From: Paracentrotus lividus
Taxonomy: Eukaryota; Echinodermata; Echinoidea; Camarodonta; Echinidae
Assembly (NCBI GenBank): GCA_940671915.1
Contig: CALNVZ010002974.1
Location: 13,768,878 to 13,832,877 of the forward strand
DNA length: 64,000 bases
Reading direction: 5' to 3'
The translations under genes were made by a program, and so were the position numbers. Positions 1-12,313 of the stretch are shown here, piece after piece. Numbering within the stretch: the first letter of the stretch is position 1; each line of letters starts with the position of its first letter. The notes under the pieces were generated by a model. That model saw nothing but the letters and a program-made list of their open reading frames with translations. It made no database searches and was not told the origin of the DNA.

Positions 1-2400
1 TGAAAGCAGTGTAATACTATAGTTGACCATTTACCGATGGAGATGAATTAGAAATAAATGGCTTGACTTTATATAAACAAACATACTGTACATACTATGG
101 GCATATGCATAAAGAAAAGAGACTAATATTCCTAGCAAATCACACACCCACTCTTACTAGGCTACCTGATCACGCAGGGGAGAAAAGGCTTCGTCGCCAT
201 CAAAATATCAGGTGAAATCTTCTACCGATGTTCAAGAAAAAAAACGGAAGTCAGACAAAAACAGGATAGAGAAAGGAATAACAAAACGACAGGGATCCAT
301 TAGACGAACAAGTCAACATTAGCCTGGCGTAGGGGAGGAGGACCTACTTTAACAAGTGTTGCTTCTAAGGTTTTTATGAGGAATAAGCAAGAGAGAAGAA
401 GAGGGAAGAAAGAGACAAGGAGAGAGATAGGAGAAGGAAAGAGAAAGGGGAAACATAAAAGAGAGAGAGAGGAAGAGAGAGAGGAAGAGAGAGAAAGGCG
501 GGAGGGAGGAGGGAAGGAGAAGATCGAGTGATAGAGAGAGCATCCCATTTGATGGGAAAGAAAAGGAAAAGGGGGAAAAAAGGACGAGCAGAGATCGAGA
601 AGAGAGCAAGAAAAACAGAGGACAGAGAAAGGATTCGATCTTGACGAATGCACCTTAGTTTTCACATTCATGTTTGCAACCCTAGCCGCCCTCCCCTCCT
701 AGAGTTTCGATCGCACTGAAACCTGGCCGCGCCGAGATGCATATGTATTCGCAGGGAGCAATCTCCAAAGAATCGACTTTGCGCATGAATGGAAAAACAC
801 TTTGAGGATATCAGAACTCCCACAAGGCTTCAGCAGATATTGCCAATTTCCAGTTTGAAGATTTTAATCTGATTTCTCTCCTTTGATTCCCTTTTCTATT
901 TTTTTATCAGTCGTTATCTGCTGGGAAACCATTAAGGCTGATATCACAAACGCATTTCTCTGTTTCTTCCTTCTGCTAAGACCATACGTATATGTCTTGA
1001 GCTTCTTTCTGCCCAGACACAAGATTGTGCAGACATTGAGATATTGTCAATCGAAAACCAAAAGGTTGTTACCTCATCTGCTTCACTACAGTATGTATGC
1101 CCTTCTGGCACCAAACATTTGTGACATGTGATTTAGCTGCTTTGATTGGTAGACAGCATATATTTCTGACGGTCATGTGCCTATGGGGTTTAAGAGTGGT
1201 AAATTACCTAAAAAACACTTACGCATCTCTTGAAGTAAGAGAGGGAAAAGGAATCACTCAATTCCTGTTTAAAGATATCTATGTATGTATCCATTCATGT
1301 ATGTATAGATTAAATATGTATGGACAATATTATTAGCACTGACAAAGGAATAATTGATAATTGAAAAATTGAAAAACACTGAATATTAACTTTGATATCA
1401 TCAACAAAGTCGGAAAAGAGTTTAATATCTGCCTAACAATACATTAATTACCATCTTTCTTACTTTCAGCACATTTTCTACAAAGGCATTACATTGGTTC
1501 AGAATTTTTTTCAATAACTCCACGAGAAAATCCTCCTTCTTTGACGTGGATCAACACCTTGAAATGTAGGAACCTTTTTGCAGAGTGTCGTATACCATGT
1601 ATGGCGATAGAAATCTATTTTTGAAGCTGTAAAGCTAGAGGGCAGAGGTGCATCACATTTCAGAAATTGGGAATCAAAACAACAATAATTGGAGACAAAG
1701 TGGGGCTTGAATGACTCGCATCGCACACATAGAATAAAAAATCCATATTTTCCTGGTTATGGGGAGAATGTGAGGTGTTTCGATTGCATATTTGAGATCT
1801 CCTTCTCTGCTTTTGATCAAGCCATATTTTTCTTCTCAATATAAAGTGCCATGCAAAGTTCCTCATGACATAAATGCCAAAACGTGGCTAAAATGATAGG
1901 TTTATCGCGTCTAAACCTTGACTTGGTTGGCAATTTACCACTCATTACAATAATCGGTTCTTTTGCAATCAATTTACAACCGGGTCATGAAATTAGAATA
2001 GATCAAAGACAAGGAAAAGAGATAAGGAATATTAGATTGAGATCTGTTTTAAGCTGGTTGGTAATGTCTATACCTACCCTCACTTTGAATAAATTTTTTT
2101 TTTTTTGAAAGTTGGTGAACTTACCGCCAACAAGTTGGATATAGTATTCTCGCGGTTCCAAAGCAGTTTACAGGTGAATATCCTTAGCAGTCATAGGACA
2201 CATATGGTACGGTTTGAATTAGGAGACTATACCAGTATCAAATCAGGGAAACTGGACTAGGCTTGATATAAATTTATACCATACAATTGCTAAAGCTTCA
2301 AATGAGAGTGTGCAGTCATTTTAGTCTCATGATTTAGACTCTGCATTATTGACTATGAGATACCTGCAGAATGGGACTTTTGGCCCATATGAAAACATAT
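1..2400. other. Unique AT-rich DNA, no gene seen
   Basis: I see no recognisable gene here. The open frames are short (under 125 codons) and on both strands, and the longest (near 300-671, minus) is made of serine, leucine and phenylalanine because it reads through the purine-rich tract at 370-640. There are scattered short A and T runs. Nothing here looks like an RNA gene or a mobile element to me. Confidence 0.6.
370..640. repeat. GA-rich low-complexity tract
   Basis: The plus strand is almost purely purine for about 270 bases, with many AGAGAG and GGAAGAG blocks, so it is a degenerate (GA)n tract with strong strand asymmetry. Mirror-like purine tracts of this kind can form triplex DNA; that is known behaviour of such sequence, not something shown here. 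Confidence 0.85.
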
Positions 2401-2412
2401 CTGGGCCCAATT

Positions 2413-2448
2413 GAATAAAAGTTACCGGTAGAATAAAAGTTACCGGTA
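2413..2448. repeat. Perfect 18-bp tandem duplication
   Basis: The unit GAATAAAAGTTACCGGTA occurs twice with no mismatch and no spacer (2413-2430, 2431-2448). Exact identity suggests a recent slippage or small duplication. No function is apparent. Confidence 0.9.
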
Positions 2449-2608
2449 CTATTATTTTAACTTTGCCATTAACAGCACAAACTAACAGAGAAACTGGACT
2501 GGTCTTTAAATCAATACAATACATTTGCCAAAGTTTCAAATGAAATACTGCTGTTGAGCAACGTTACCACGGGAGTAACCATAGATAGCAAAGTTCTTGA
2601 AATAGTAA

Positions 2609-2658
2609 GGATGGTATCTCACTTCGCGGAGACGTCTCTGCGTAGTGAGATACCACCC
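2609..2658. mobile_element. Family B MITE, 50-bp minimal copy (PIF/Harbinger type)
   Basis: A near-perfect 50-bp hairpin whose ends match the longer copy at 15342-15631: it opens with GGATGGTATCTCACTTCG and closes with the reverse complement of GGGTGGTATCTCACT. It is flanked on both sides by TAA (2606-2608 and 2659-2661), the 3-bp target duplication typical of PIF/Harbinger elements. Almost all of the interior seen in the 290-bp copy is missing, so this is an extreme internal deletion that kept both ends and the flanking duplication. It is non-autonomous with no coding capacity. Confidence 0.8.
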
Positions 2659-3058
2659 TAACTGTTTATGCAACAGCACGGTGGTTGGAAGTTTAGAGTC
2701 TGGACCTATAGAATAGTTCCAATGTTTCATTTTAGTTAGGATCATGTTTAATGCTTGGATAGGGAATGGCAGTGCAACCACTGTCCTAGTAACCTAATGC
2801 TTGGACCACACTTTAAGAAGGTTTCACAAGGTTAGGATGCTCCTGGCTGGATCCCTTGGCCCAGCCTGAAACAGATCCATTGGAAGACTAATCTAATTAA
2901 ACTTTGAAACCAAGCATGTAATCTCGAGCATGTTTCCAGACTCTGATCGGAATACTGGAGGTGGTGTGGTTGTGAAATTGAACCAGAGATGAGAAATTAT
3001 TTGCGTCAATAGGGGTTATATGACAAGAAAAATGGATCATGGAGGAAATGTGCAATAA

Positions 3059-3158
3059 GGGGGGGGGGGGTAAACTACATCTTTGACATTTGAAATATGA
3101 AAGGGAAACATAATTACAAAAGTGATACCCTCCAATTTACTTATATCCCCCCCCCCCC
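3059..3158. repeat. Inverted G12 / C12 homopolymer pair
   Basis: Twelve G (3059-3070) are followed 76 bases later by twelve C (3147-3158). The equal and complementary runs, with a TAAA/TTTA pair just inside, could form a hairpin. Listed as a structural oddity; no element family is recognised. Confidence 0.7.
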
Positions 3159-3555
3159 AAAGAAAAAAGTTTACCCGGCATTTGTTCATGTCCATTTCAA
3201 CCAAAGTAGTTAACAATTTCTTTTTCAGTTTTCCAGCGATCCTTGCATCTTTCAAATGTATGATTTCAAAGATATCAAAAGCGTTGTTTCTGTGTCAGAA
3301 ATATGATCCTCGGCCATTTCAGAACAGACACAATCCAGCCCATGCGAGGGGCAGGCATACTGTTTGCTCAGACAAAACTCGCCACCAAGTCTTCTGTTAC
3401 GTTTGCGAGATGAGACGAGAGGAACGACGGATGCCCTCTTGAACAAACACCAGGCGAGCCTTTCTGTTGTTCAAACTTGGTTTGGATGCGGAGCATGTGA
3501 CATTCATGTTCTTGGTTTATATGGTCAAGGAAGTACATGTAAATTGAGGAATAGG

Positions 3556-3557
<2 letters not shown>

Positions 3558-3590
<33 letters not shown>
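3558..3590. repeat. (GA)n microsatellite
   Basis: About 14 GA repeats starting after GGTGAT, followed by about 100 bases of more degenerate purine-rich sequence up to roughly 3690. Confidence 0.9.
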
Positions 3591-3593
<3 letters not shown>

Positions 3594-6500
3594 GAGGAGA
3601 CAACTCAACAAAGATAGAAACAGTGAGGTAGAGGAGAGGTGATAATCAGACGAAGATACAGATAGAGATAGTGACATAGAAAGAGAGACAATATAGAACA
3701 ATTATTGACCACAGGTTGAAGATCTCAGGATTGATAGAGGCTTATCTGTCATAGCAACAACTACATCTCACCTGACTTCTGACAAACGTGTACGTAAAAA
3801 TCTCATCACTGTGGTAAGACCGAGGCACCGAAGGAGAAAGAGAGACAGACAGACGGAGGGAAAGACGGTGACGGGAAAGTGGGATAGATTGACAAAGAGG
3901 AGAAGTGTGACGAGAATATGGACTAAGAAAGGGATAAGAAGCGTTCTCATGTCAATAGAACTAGAAATAAGTCTAGATGAGTTAAAAAGGAAAGCATTGG
4001 CTGACTTTGGCGTCAGTCAGTTGACTGTTCAAGAAAAGCCCCTCAGGGACTCTGAGCGCATCTGCCCTAAAATGTTTTACTTGCATTGAAGGGGCGATTA
4101 ATGGAGGGTGAAGGCATGTATCTCACACAAGATCACTTGATACCCTTAGCGCTTATCTTTTTTTAATGCCCGTCCCAAGCTCGGTCGAGAAACTGGACAC
4201 ATTTTGAGTTTCCTATTTGTAGCTCAATGTTCTCAATTTGTTCCCATCAACCGCAAACTTGAAGATATCGTCAAGGTTAGGAGATGGGAGAGGCTCCAAT
4301 GTCTAACATATTTCCAGTCACTGTCACAAACAAATTTCCAGATGCAAATCTTTCAGGTCACTCTCCAAACTTTAAAAGTGCATACGTCTTCAAAGGACAC
4401 TGTTACAGAGGAAGAAGCTATGGACTAAACTCAAAACACAAATAAACACTATACATAATAGTAATTGAAGTACCATTTGGACTTGAATTTTTCTCACCAT
4501 TCCACATTTTCTAAATGTAAGCAAACCGTTAACCATTTACTCAATTACTGCAAACAATCGTCTGTATCGTTCAATAAGTTTTTGCAGGAGAGTGCCACCA
4601 ATCAAATAACTTAGGTTTTGAATAATGATGCTTTAATCAAATCACATCATGAACGCATGGGCAAGCAGTGTCTGCTTGACAAAGAGAAGGAAAATATAAG
4701 ATTAAAAAACACAACTTTAAAAAAAAATGTAATGAAAAATGTAATGCAGATTCTTGTAGGATATGCAAGAAATTCCAAATACATGTTTTACGGGAGGGGG
4801 GGGGGGGGGTTAAATGAACAAAATGTTCGTGGGGATTTTGAAAAAATAAACCATACAAGACAGTTAATCCCCTGTTTGTCAGTGCATAAATATTCTGCTA
4901 TCGCTTCACAATGTTAGTATTCTTTTAAGCGGTTATCATCATTTCACAAAATTCTATGTTTTTGCACTTTGACTCACTTTTTTTAGGGGATGGCATCAAA
5001 GAATTTAAGACTAAAAAAAAAATAATAATAATAATAAAAGCAATACTGGCTCCTTCCATGTAATTATGAGGGAGAAAATACAAAATATTCACAAGGATCC
5101 TGGAAAAAACAAACAACATTCAAACAAGAATGCCATATCATCATGTCCCTTACTGAAATCTTTGGACCCCCAACAAGAATGACAACTTGAAAGACAGAAA
5201 AATATAGTTAGATTTAAAGTGATGCATGAGTAGCAATGAAGGAACATGGAGAAGAGGGGGCAAGGGAGGGGGGGGGGAGTTGCTGATGACCACCCCTTCT
5301 TAAACTGTCACTCAATCCTGAACAACAATATTATCACAATAAATCGAGGTACTCATCAATCTCCCAATTCCTCAAATGTCTTTCTCCATCAGGACAACAA
5401 ATACATCACATTTCTGGCCTGTACCTGCTCTGCAAACAACTTATGTTCCGCCTTTCACATGGAAAGAGATATTTATAGATTGGCAAAAATGCAGTCATGT
5501 CACGCTGGCGCTGTAAGACTACCCTCACATTATGAAGGCCAGGTGCCCATTAGGCCTCACTGTCTATTTTACATCCACACTACGTTCATGGTTTGCACAA
5601 TCTTAACTTCTTTATAATGTGAGACGGTACACAGGCAATCTACAGGAATAAAGAAGGGGGAAATGGAAGAGAGGCGTGACTAGTTTGTATGTCAACTTTG
5701 TCAATATTGGCAAAATAACCACCATTAAAATTTGTCACCGATTTTTACGAAGTTTCCCAAGAGACAAAATGCTCTGAAAGCATGGGCATCAATTTTTTTT
5801 TATGAAGTCCTCTATAGTCGTGACCTGATTATTAAATAAATCAACATCTACTTCAAAAAAAAAAAAAATTTATTTCTCCAGAATCATCATGACATCAAAA
5901 GATAAATACCATCAAGTATTTTCCTCCTGTAAATAGCCTCTCAAAAAGAAAGTTAAAGGTAAACAAATTTTTATCACAACTGTTTCTTAAAGTTTTCCGT
6001 CATTTTAAAGATATAGTGCGGTACGGTATGTCACAAAAACATCTCCCGTGCAATATCAACGCCAATTTTCATTTTTTGGCATTTTTGGGTCCATTAGGGT
6101 CCAAAGGTATTAGAAATTGAAGGGGTTCAATTTTCAGACCCTCCTTAAATTCTGGGGCCCTTAGGGGGCGCCATATTGACCCAATAAGAAAATTGGGTGC
6201 ATTCCTCCTCAAATCAATTTTGAATATCTTTTTATTCTAAAGTTACCAGACATGTCGTAGTAGTCATTTCCAGTCACATTCCATCTTAAAAGTTGAATTT
6301 TCTTACCATATTAGGCCCAATTTGTGAAGAATTAAACCCAAAAACATTTAAAAAATGAAAATGTTAAGAAATTCGTCATCTCCATTAATTATGGCTAAAA
6401 TTTACAATTATAAGTATTATGGTATCATATGGTGGAATAGTTGAAGTGCACGATCACACATCATCAAAACAGCAATTTTAGCTTTTTATGTAAAAAAATA

Positions 6501-8329
6501 CCCTAATTATACCTAATCTTACCGCGAACACCAGATGGCGCCAACACACTCAAAAATATATAATTGAAAAATTCTAACGAATATCATGTTCTGGGCACTC
6601 TAATGGCATGAATGGATCAGAAACAAGATAAATTTCATTATATAATACTTTTCACATGGTTATAGACAATATCATGCATTCTCGTTCGTTACTTTCACAT
6701 TGACCCCCTACATTTATTGAAGCTAAGCAATGCTCTTCATATGTCCCAGAGCATCAGATTGCGATGAAATTTTACATGCCACTTCAGAGATCTATCTAAT
6801 AGGAGACCTCGCCATAATATTCAATATGAGCAGGAAATGTTCGTTCATTGTTTGTTAATAGAGTATTAGTTTTTGCATGACTATAGCGTAATTGGTTATT
6901 ATCAAAGAATAAAAGTTTTTACATTTTAGGCATAAATTTGTAAGAACAAGAAATAATGATCTGAATGCCTCTATTGGGTATAATAAAATATAGCATTATT
7001 CAATGTCTATTTCTATTTCTATTCTTGTGTTTTTCACTTATGATTTATCTGTACCTTTTGTTTATAATTATTTCCAGTATTATATTGCTTAGACTTTTTA
7101 GGACATAATTCATAATTATATCCAGTGTCATTGTAAATAAAGAGCAAGACTCGACACTAGCATGACTGGAGAGCTACTGCATCCACTATATATACCATAT
7201 ATAAGAAGCATAAAGCTCACAATGCCTATCAAGTCGATCTTCATCTTCCCATCAACAAGGAAAAAGCTGCTTCATTTAATACTCCTCATCAATGCAGTGA
7301 TTTCATGTCACAGATTGGGGCGGGGGGGGGGGGGGGTGGTGGACGGAATTCCGGAAAGGAATGAATAATACACTCAAGAGGAATAAAGCGTCCAAAAAGA
7401 TATATTTGTATATCCAAAATTCGAAATAGAATGACCTACTTTTCAAATTATGCAGAAACTTATGACAATTAAAGAAAAAAAGCATTTTAACAAATAAAAT
7501 ATATTTCCATGATTAATATTATAGCGACTTGAGGTAAGAGCATTTCTTATCATTGTCTTGTTTTTTTGCGAAATTGAGCCCTATAATAACATTTAGCATT
7601 GTATTTGACATAAATTTGCTTTTCACTTAGCTTCATTAGCTGATCACTTGACAAAAATGTTAAGCTTTAAAAATCGACGGGGGACGATCCCCAGAAAAAA
7701 ATCGAGGGGAGGGGGACACCCCCCGTCCTCCTGTATCTCCGCCAATCTCTCATGGCTTCTACAATTCGATATATAATATAATAATAATAGTGAAACTTAT
7801 AGAGGCGCACACACCGTCCCGAGGACGCTCATGGCGCTAGCTCAGCAACAGTTCTCTTTGAAGAAGTATGTTACAAATCAATTAAAAGTACTACAAATTA
7901 AAACCAAATCACATTTCATATAGTTGCATCACCAAGGTAGGCATTCTCACCTCGTTTCAAGGTATAGCACATGGTTCAAGAGCGGCTAAGGGGCTCATGC
8001 TTTTTAAAGCCCAGACGTGCGCATAAGATGATAATCATGATTACTAATCAAGTTATTGCCACATGTCGGAGTGTAAAGAATATTTGGAAAGGCTGGTCTG
8101 TCACCGACATTGAGGTCTGCCCTATTATTACGAATTAAAACAATCGGCTGTCTCACTCCCTTTATTTTGCTATCTATTTTATTTCTTTACAGACAAGGGA
8201 ACAGGAATGGATGTGCCAAGTGGGTAATTAACAGGAAAATGATGTAAAGCTTCCTTCGATAGTATATAATTTTAATGGAGCTGATTGGGAATTCCAAAAG
8301 GCATTGATCAATCAATGCCTACTTGAGCT

Positions 8330-8412
8330 CGATGATGATGATGATAATAATAATAATAATAAACTGGTTCTTGTATAGCGCATAATCAATTAAAACTGCT
8401 CTATGCGCTTTA
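8330..8412 (+). repeat. (GAT)n/(AAT)n-TATAGCGC dispersed repeat
   Basis: A GAT/AAT microsatellite runs into CTGGTTCTTGTATAGCGCAT, then CTATGCGCTTTACA about 20 bases further on. This AAT-run followed by TATAGCGC and GCGCTTTACA is, from memory, a pattern found widely in marine invertebrate genomes as a SINE-like interspersed repeat; I cannot name the family. A related copy in the other orientation may lie at 45700-45830. Confidence 0.55.
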
Positions 8413-8541
8413 CATAGAGCTCTCCAATAGTAATGATGATGAGGAGGATGATGAGGTGATGATGATGATGATGCATTTCTATGCTTTAATGAGGGCGGGT
8501 GTGGGCTGGAGATGTGCACTAGCTGGGTGCCCGTGCAGCCG

Positions 8542-8565
8542 CCCCCCCCCCCCCCCCCCCCCCCC
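8542..8565. repeat. C24 homopolymer
   Basis: Twenty-four consecutive C, the longest G/C homopolymer in the window, embedded in a short GC-rich patch (about 8495-8600) of otherwise AT-rich DNA. Confidence 0.9.
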
Positions 8566-10302
8566 GCGGAGGCACAGGAGTTCCGCCCTTTCCGAGCCAA
8601 AAAGTAAAAACACACCCCAAAACAGGTAGATACCTACCTAAGTGACCTAACACACGGCTCCGCAGCCCGTGCTTTTAATCGAAGATTTATAGTGTTCTAG
8701 AATAGACGTTTCCAACTGTTATTTTTCTTTTTAACTCGGGTCTCCTAGGAAATACACAAGGTAGGGAGAGAGAGATGGAGTTTCCTTGACTGCTAACTGT
8801 TTTAAATCTCTCATGAATTTATGATGACATATATGAATGTACTATGGGTATGAAGGTTCCTTTAAATGCAAGATGTTCCCTATGAGCTCAACATTTTAGA
8901 GCTCAGCGCTTTCGCGCTCGCCTTATCTTAGTTAAAAAAAGCATTTGCTAGAAGTACAATGGGGGAAAAAAAACCTACCTGTTAAATTCATTAATGACAA
9001 TATCATGGATATAATACAACTCTTTTGTAATGCATCTTTATACATTTTAGGCATTACAAGTAACCAACCCTTTCCTATTCGTTTAGATACCCTTCCCTCT
9101 ATAGCTTTAACAATGTAATATTGGCTTCTGTTACAGGCCTCAAAATTTCCAATCGTATTTCTGCTTATATCGGGACGGACAAGGAAAGATTTTCAAATAA
9201 TTAGAGCAAACAATTATTAATTGGTAGCTTCATTTATTTTTTCCACTGTTATCACGGTAAGCACAAAAATGGTAGGTTTTTCCCTGTTTCTCTCTCTCTC
9301 TCTTCTCTCTCATCTCTCATCTCACTTTTTTATTAACTCGAAAAGTGATTTTCTCTATTTAAAAAAATAATTTATATAATAGAATTGCTGCTACATACAA
9401 TTAGATGCTCAAGCGTTTGATAAACGATGATTATCACAGCTTCATTTGTTTCTGTCGTTGTTACTTTTAATTTCATGCAGTTGGGCAGTGAGCAGCAAAA
9501 CTATTTGTAAAGAAAAAGAAAAAATAAAAACTTTAATCCTGTTATTTAGTGGCTGTGAGTGGGTTGTAAAACCATTTTTAAACGAAAGAAAAAATTAACA
9601 ATTTTTCCGTAAACTGTTTGCTAAATTATAACATTTCAAGATGTTTCATTATTTGAAATTATTATTAATGCCTTTAATGTGTCAAAATTCGATATTTAAG
9701 ATAATAGTCTGAAAAATTATCAAAGATGAGTTTGCGCCATCTTGTGTTGAACTGTCATAGTATACCTGATTAAAGACAAATTTGGGTAGATTTTACATTT
9801 AAACAATAGAATACGCACGTAAACTGTATGTGATGTTTGTCCTTATTTATTCGATCATATAATACTATTTCAACCCATTATTCTGACATTCTAGTACAAA
9901 AGAGAGAGAAAGACGTCCATATTTGTCTGGATTTTAATTTTCACCCTTATTTTACCATTCTTTTGCAAATTGGACCCTAAACAGGAATGGGGTTAAATGT
10001 TAATTATGGTATATTACTTAGTATGAATTTCTCTCTCATCTTTGACAACTTTGCGCAAAAAATGGTGAAAACAATTCGAATTAGGGAGGAAGACACTTAT
10101 TTACCTATTGGCCAATATGGCGCCCCCAAAACTACTCCCCAGGAAATGAAGGGGTCTGAAAATTGACCCCCGACGTTTTTGCTTAGTATGACCCTATAGA
10201 AGCCAAAACAATCAAAAAATCAATTTTGGCAATCATATGCACGGGTTACATAACAACCGCACTAATACTGACAGATGTTTGCTTTGCTTGTTGAACTTGC
10301 AA

Positions 10303-10840
10303 NNNNNNNNNNNNNNNNNNNNNNNNNNNNNNNNNNNNNNNNNNNNNNNNNNNNNNNNNNNNNNNNNNNNNNNNNNNNNNNNNNNNNNNNNNNNNNNNNN
10401 NNNNNNNNNNNNNNNNNNNNNNNNNNNNNNNNNNNNNNNNNNNNNNNNNNNNNNNNNNNNNNNNNNNNNNNNNNNNNNNNNNNNNNNNNNNNNNNNNNNN
10501 NNNNNNNNNNNNNNNNNNNNNNNNNNNNNNNNNNNNNNNNNNNNNNNNNNNNNNNNNNNNNNNNNNNNNNNNNNNNNNNNNNNNNNNNNNNNNNNNNNNN
10601 NNNNNNNNNNNNNNNNNNNNNNNNNNNNNNNNNNNNNNNNNNNNNNNNNNNNNNNNNNNNNNNNNNNNNNNNNNNNNNNNNNNNNNNNNNNNNNNNNNNN
10701 NNNNNNNNNNNNNNNNNNNNNNNNNNNNNNNNNNNNNNNNNNNNNNNNNNNNNNNNNNNNNNNNNNNNNNNNNNNNNNNNNNNNNNNNNNNNNNNNNNNN
10801 NNNNNNNNNNNNNNNNNNNNNNNNNNNNNNNNNNNNNNNN
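10303..10840. other. Assembly gap (run of N)
   Basis: 538 undetermined bases. Open frames spanning it are artefacts. The gap is followed by fourteen A and preceded, about 40 bases away, by the end of the right inverted arm, so a repeat or homopolymer probably caused the break. Confidence 0.99.
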
Positions 10841-11272
10841 AAAAAAAAAAAAAATTTTCATAGATATTTCTCTTTCCACGCCCATTTTGCAGATCTGGTA
10901 TAAGCTTTCAATCATGTCCCATAATTAGTGACTATTCTATAAAAAACTTTTAAACCCATTTTTTTTCTTAGCTGCACCTGACACAGAATATTTTCATGTG
11001 ATCACTTCAAAATGCTACTCAAACATTATTCTCTATCCCAGGGCTACTAGAATTCCATTTTAAGAGATGAAGAACCTGAATGAAACATGAGTAAAGGGAA
11101 GGGCAAAGATGGGGGGGGGGGATGGGGGTGAAATCTCTGCATATTCTAATAATATTCGATCCCCGCTGTTAAATGAACAAGACAGAGGGCATCTCCCACT
11201 GGATGCCACGTGGTGAGCATATTATTCCAAACATATCCCCTCTTCCAGGAGGGACTATGTTCTATGACGCAA
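10841..11272. other. Unique DNA, no gene seen
   Basis: Starts with a poly-A run at the gap edge and holds a G11 run at 11111-11121. Nothing else is recognised. Confidence 0.55.
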
Positions 11273-11673
11273 GTGACTGACCTACAGGAGTGAGGTCTCT
11301 CATAATGTAAGTTGTGTTCATACAAGTGGCGTCTCTCTCAATTTATGTTGTGTTTATATGAGACTGAATTACAGAAGTGATATCTCACTTGATGTATGTT
11401 GTGTTCTTATGCAAGTGACTTACCTACAGGAGTGGCATCTCTTATAATGTAAGTCGTGTTCATACAAGACTGATGTGTAGAAGTGGCGTCTATTTCAGTC
11501 TATGTTGTGTGTATACAAGGCTGAATAACAGTAGTGGTATCTCTCTTTATGTATGTTGTGTTCTCATAAAAGTGACCGACCAAAAGCAGTGATATCTATC
11601 TAATTTAAGTTTTTGTTTATTTAAGACTGTGTTGACATGTACATGTCTAAATATATGTTGTGTTGGCATAAAA
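11273..11673. repeat. Degenerate minisatellite with trimeric higher-order period
   Basis: About eight units of roughly 53 bases share a core like ACAGAAGTGGTATCTCT...TGTATGTTGTGTTCATACAA. The first, fourth and seventh units resemble each other (GTGACTGACCTACAGGAGTG, GTGACTTACCTACAGGAGTG, GTGACCGACC...), as do the second with the fifth and the third with the sixth. Unit starts at 11273, 11415 and 11572 give a period near 158, shortened to 142 in the first trimer because the second unit lacks about 16 bases. So an array of single units became a trimer that was then copied. Confidence 0.8.
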
Positions 11674-12310
11674 CTTCAACATCATTTCTCCCTTTTCTAG
11701 ACCCGATATTTATACAAAATCTATATGTGCTGTTAGGAATAATGCTCAAATTCACACATTTAAACTATTTTAGCACAATTCCCGCATGAGAGAATGATAT
11801 GTGGGGGGGGGGGGGTAATATATTGCAATATTCTAAACACACTTAATTCAGATTTCATCTAGACCTTTAATTTACCAAAAGCACAAATTGATATAAATTT
11901 AAGAAATATCATTGCCAAGGTTGTAACAATCACAAAGAGAGGACCCAAAACAAACTTTTCTCCAACGTTGTCGGAAATAGCGCACTCGACTCTCAGGCAG
12001 ACACTCCTAATTGTGCTGCCAATGGCACGTATGAATTAAGGTACCACTAAATAAAAATTGACAAGAAAAGAACAGGGGGACAAGGTTTATTATGGGGCAA
12101 TGTCAATGGAATGTCATACATGTACTGTAATAATGTTTTGAACGAAAGAGTTAACAGTCGTTTGGACTACATACTGTACAGAATGAATTTATTAAACCTT
12201 GAGCATTTAATATCTTTCTTGCTTTATTCAACAGTAACTTTTCATAAGTTATCGAAACCATCTAAAAAAGGGGATATAATTTCAAATGTATTGTAAGCAA
12301 ACAAGTAGAC
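11674..12310. other. Unique DNA, no gene seen
   Basis: AT-rich with a G13 run at 11803-11815. The open frame at 12111-12296 has no recognisable domain. Confidence 0.55.
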
Positions 12311-12313
12311 CAG

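Larger units (their letters stand above)
2662..6011. other. Unique DNA with G tracts and microsatellite, no gene seen
   Basis: Apart from the separately listed homopolymer pair and GA microsatellite, this stretch shows only short unsupported open frames. G runs lie at 4796-4809 and 5268-5277, and an (AAT)-like run near 5020-5037. The frame at 5246-5617 (123 codons) starts inside a G-rich run, has no recognisable domain, and its flanks show no clear splice or promoter signal. Confidence 0.55.
6561..9724. other. Core between inverted arms, no gene seen
   Basis: AT-rich sequence without an open frame worth calling; the longest (98 codons, minus, 8319-8615) is glycine, histidine and isoleucine runs from microsatellites and a C tract. 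It holds a G15 run (7322-7336), a GC-richer patch at 7675-7735 with short G and C runs, the ATT/TATAGCGC repeat at 8330-8410, a C24 run, and a CT-rich tract near 9285-9325. Confidence 0.6.
6012..10262. repeat. Pair of diverged long inverted arms around a 3.2-kb core
   Basis: A left arm (about 6012-6560) and the reverse complement of a right arm (about 9725-10262) can be aligned by eye in the same order and with similar spacing. Shared anchors are AGTGCGGT, CCCGTGCA, CAATTTTCAGACCC, GGGGGCGCCATATTG, CCAATTTG and AGATGGCGC. By eye the identity is only about 60-70 per cent, so the structure is old. It may be the long terminal inverted repeats of a decayed element of about 4.25 kb, or two copies of one repeat that landed in opposite orientations. 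No transposase-like frame lies between. The right arm stops about 40 bases before the assembly gap, so its outer limit is unknown. Confidence 0.6.

Noticed and set aside
300-671. 123-codon minus-strand frame
   Set aside because: It reads through the GA-rich tract, giving Ser/Leu/Phe low complexity; a shadow frame exists beside it.
8185-8225. Small plus-strand exon after TTTCTTTACAG near 8193
   Set aside because: Open for only about ten codons before GTAATT, with no neighbouring exon.
10237-10928. Frames of more than 200 codons
   Set aside because: They exist only because the run of N has no stops.
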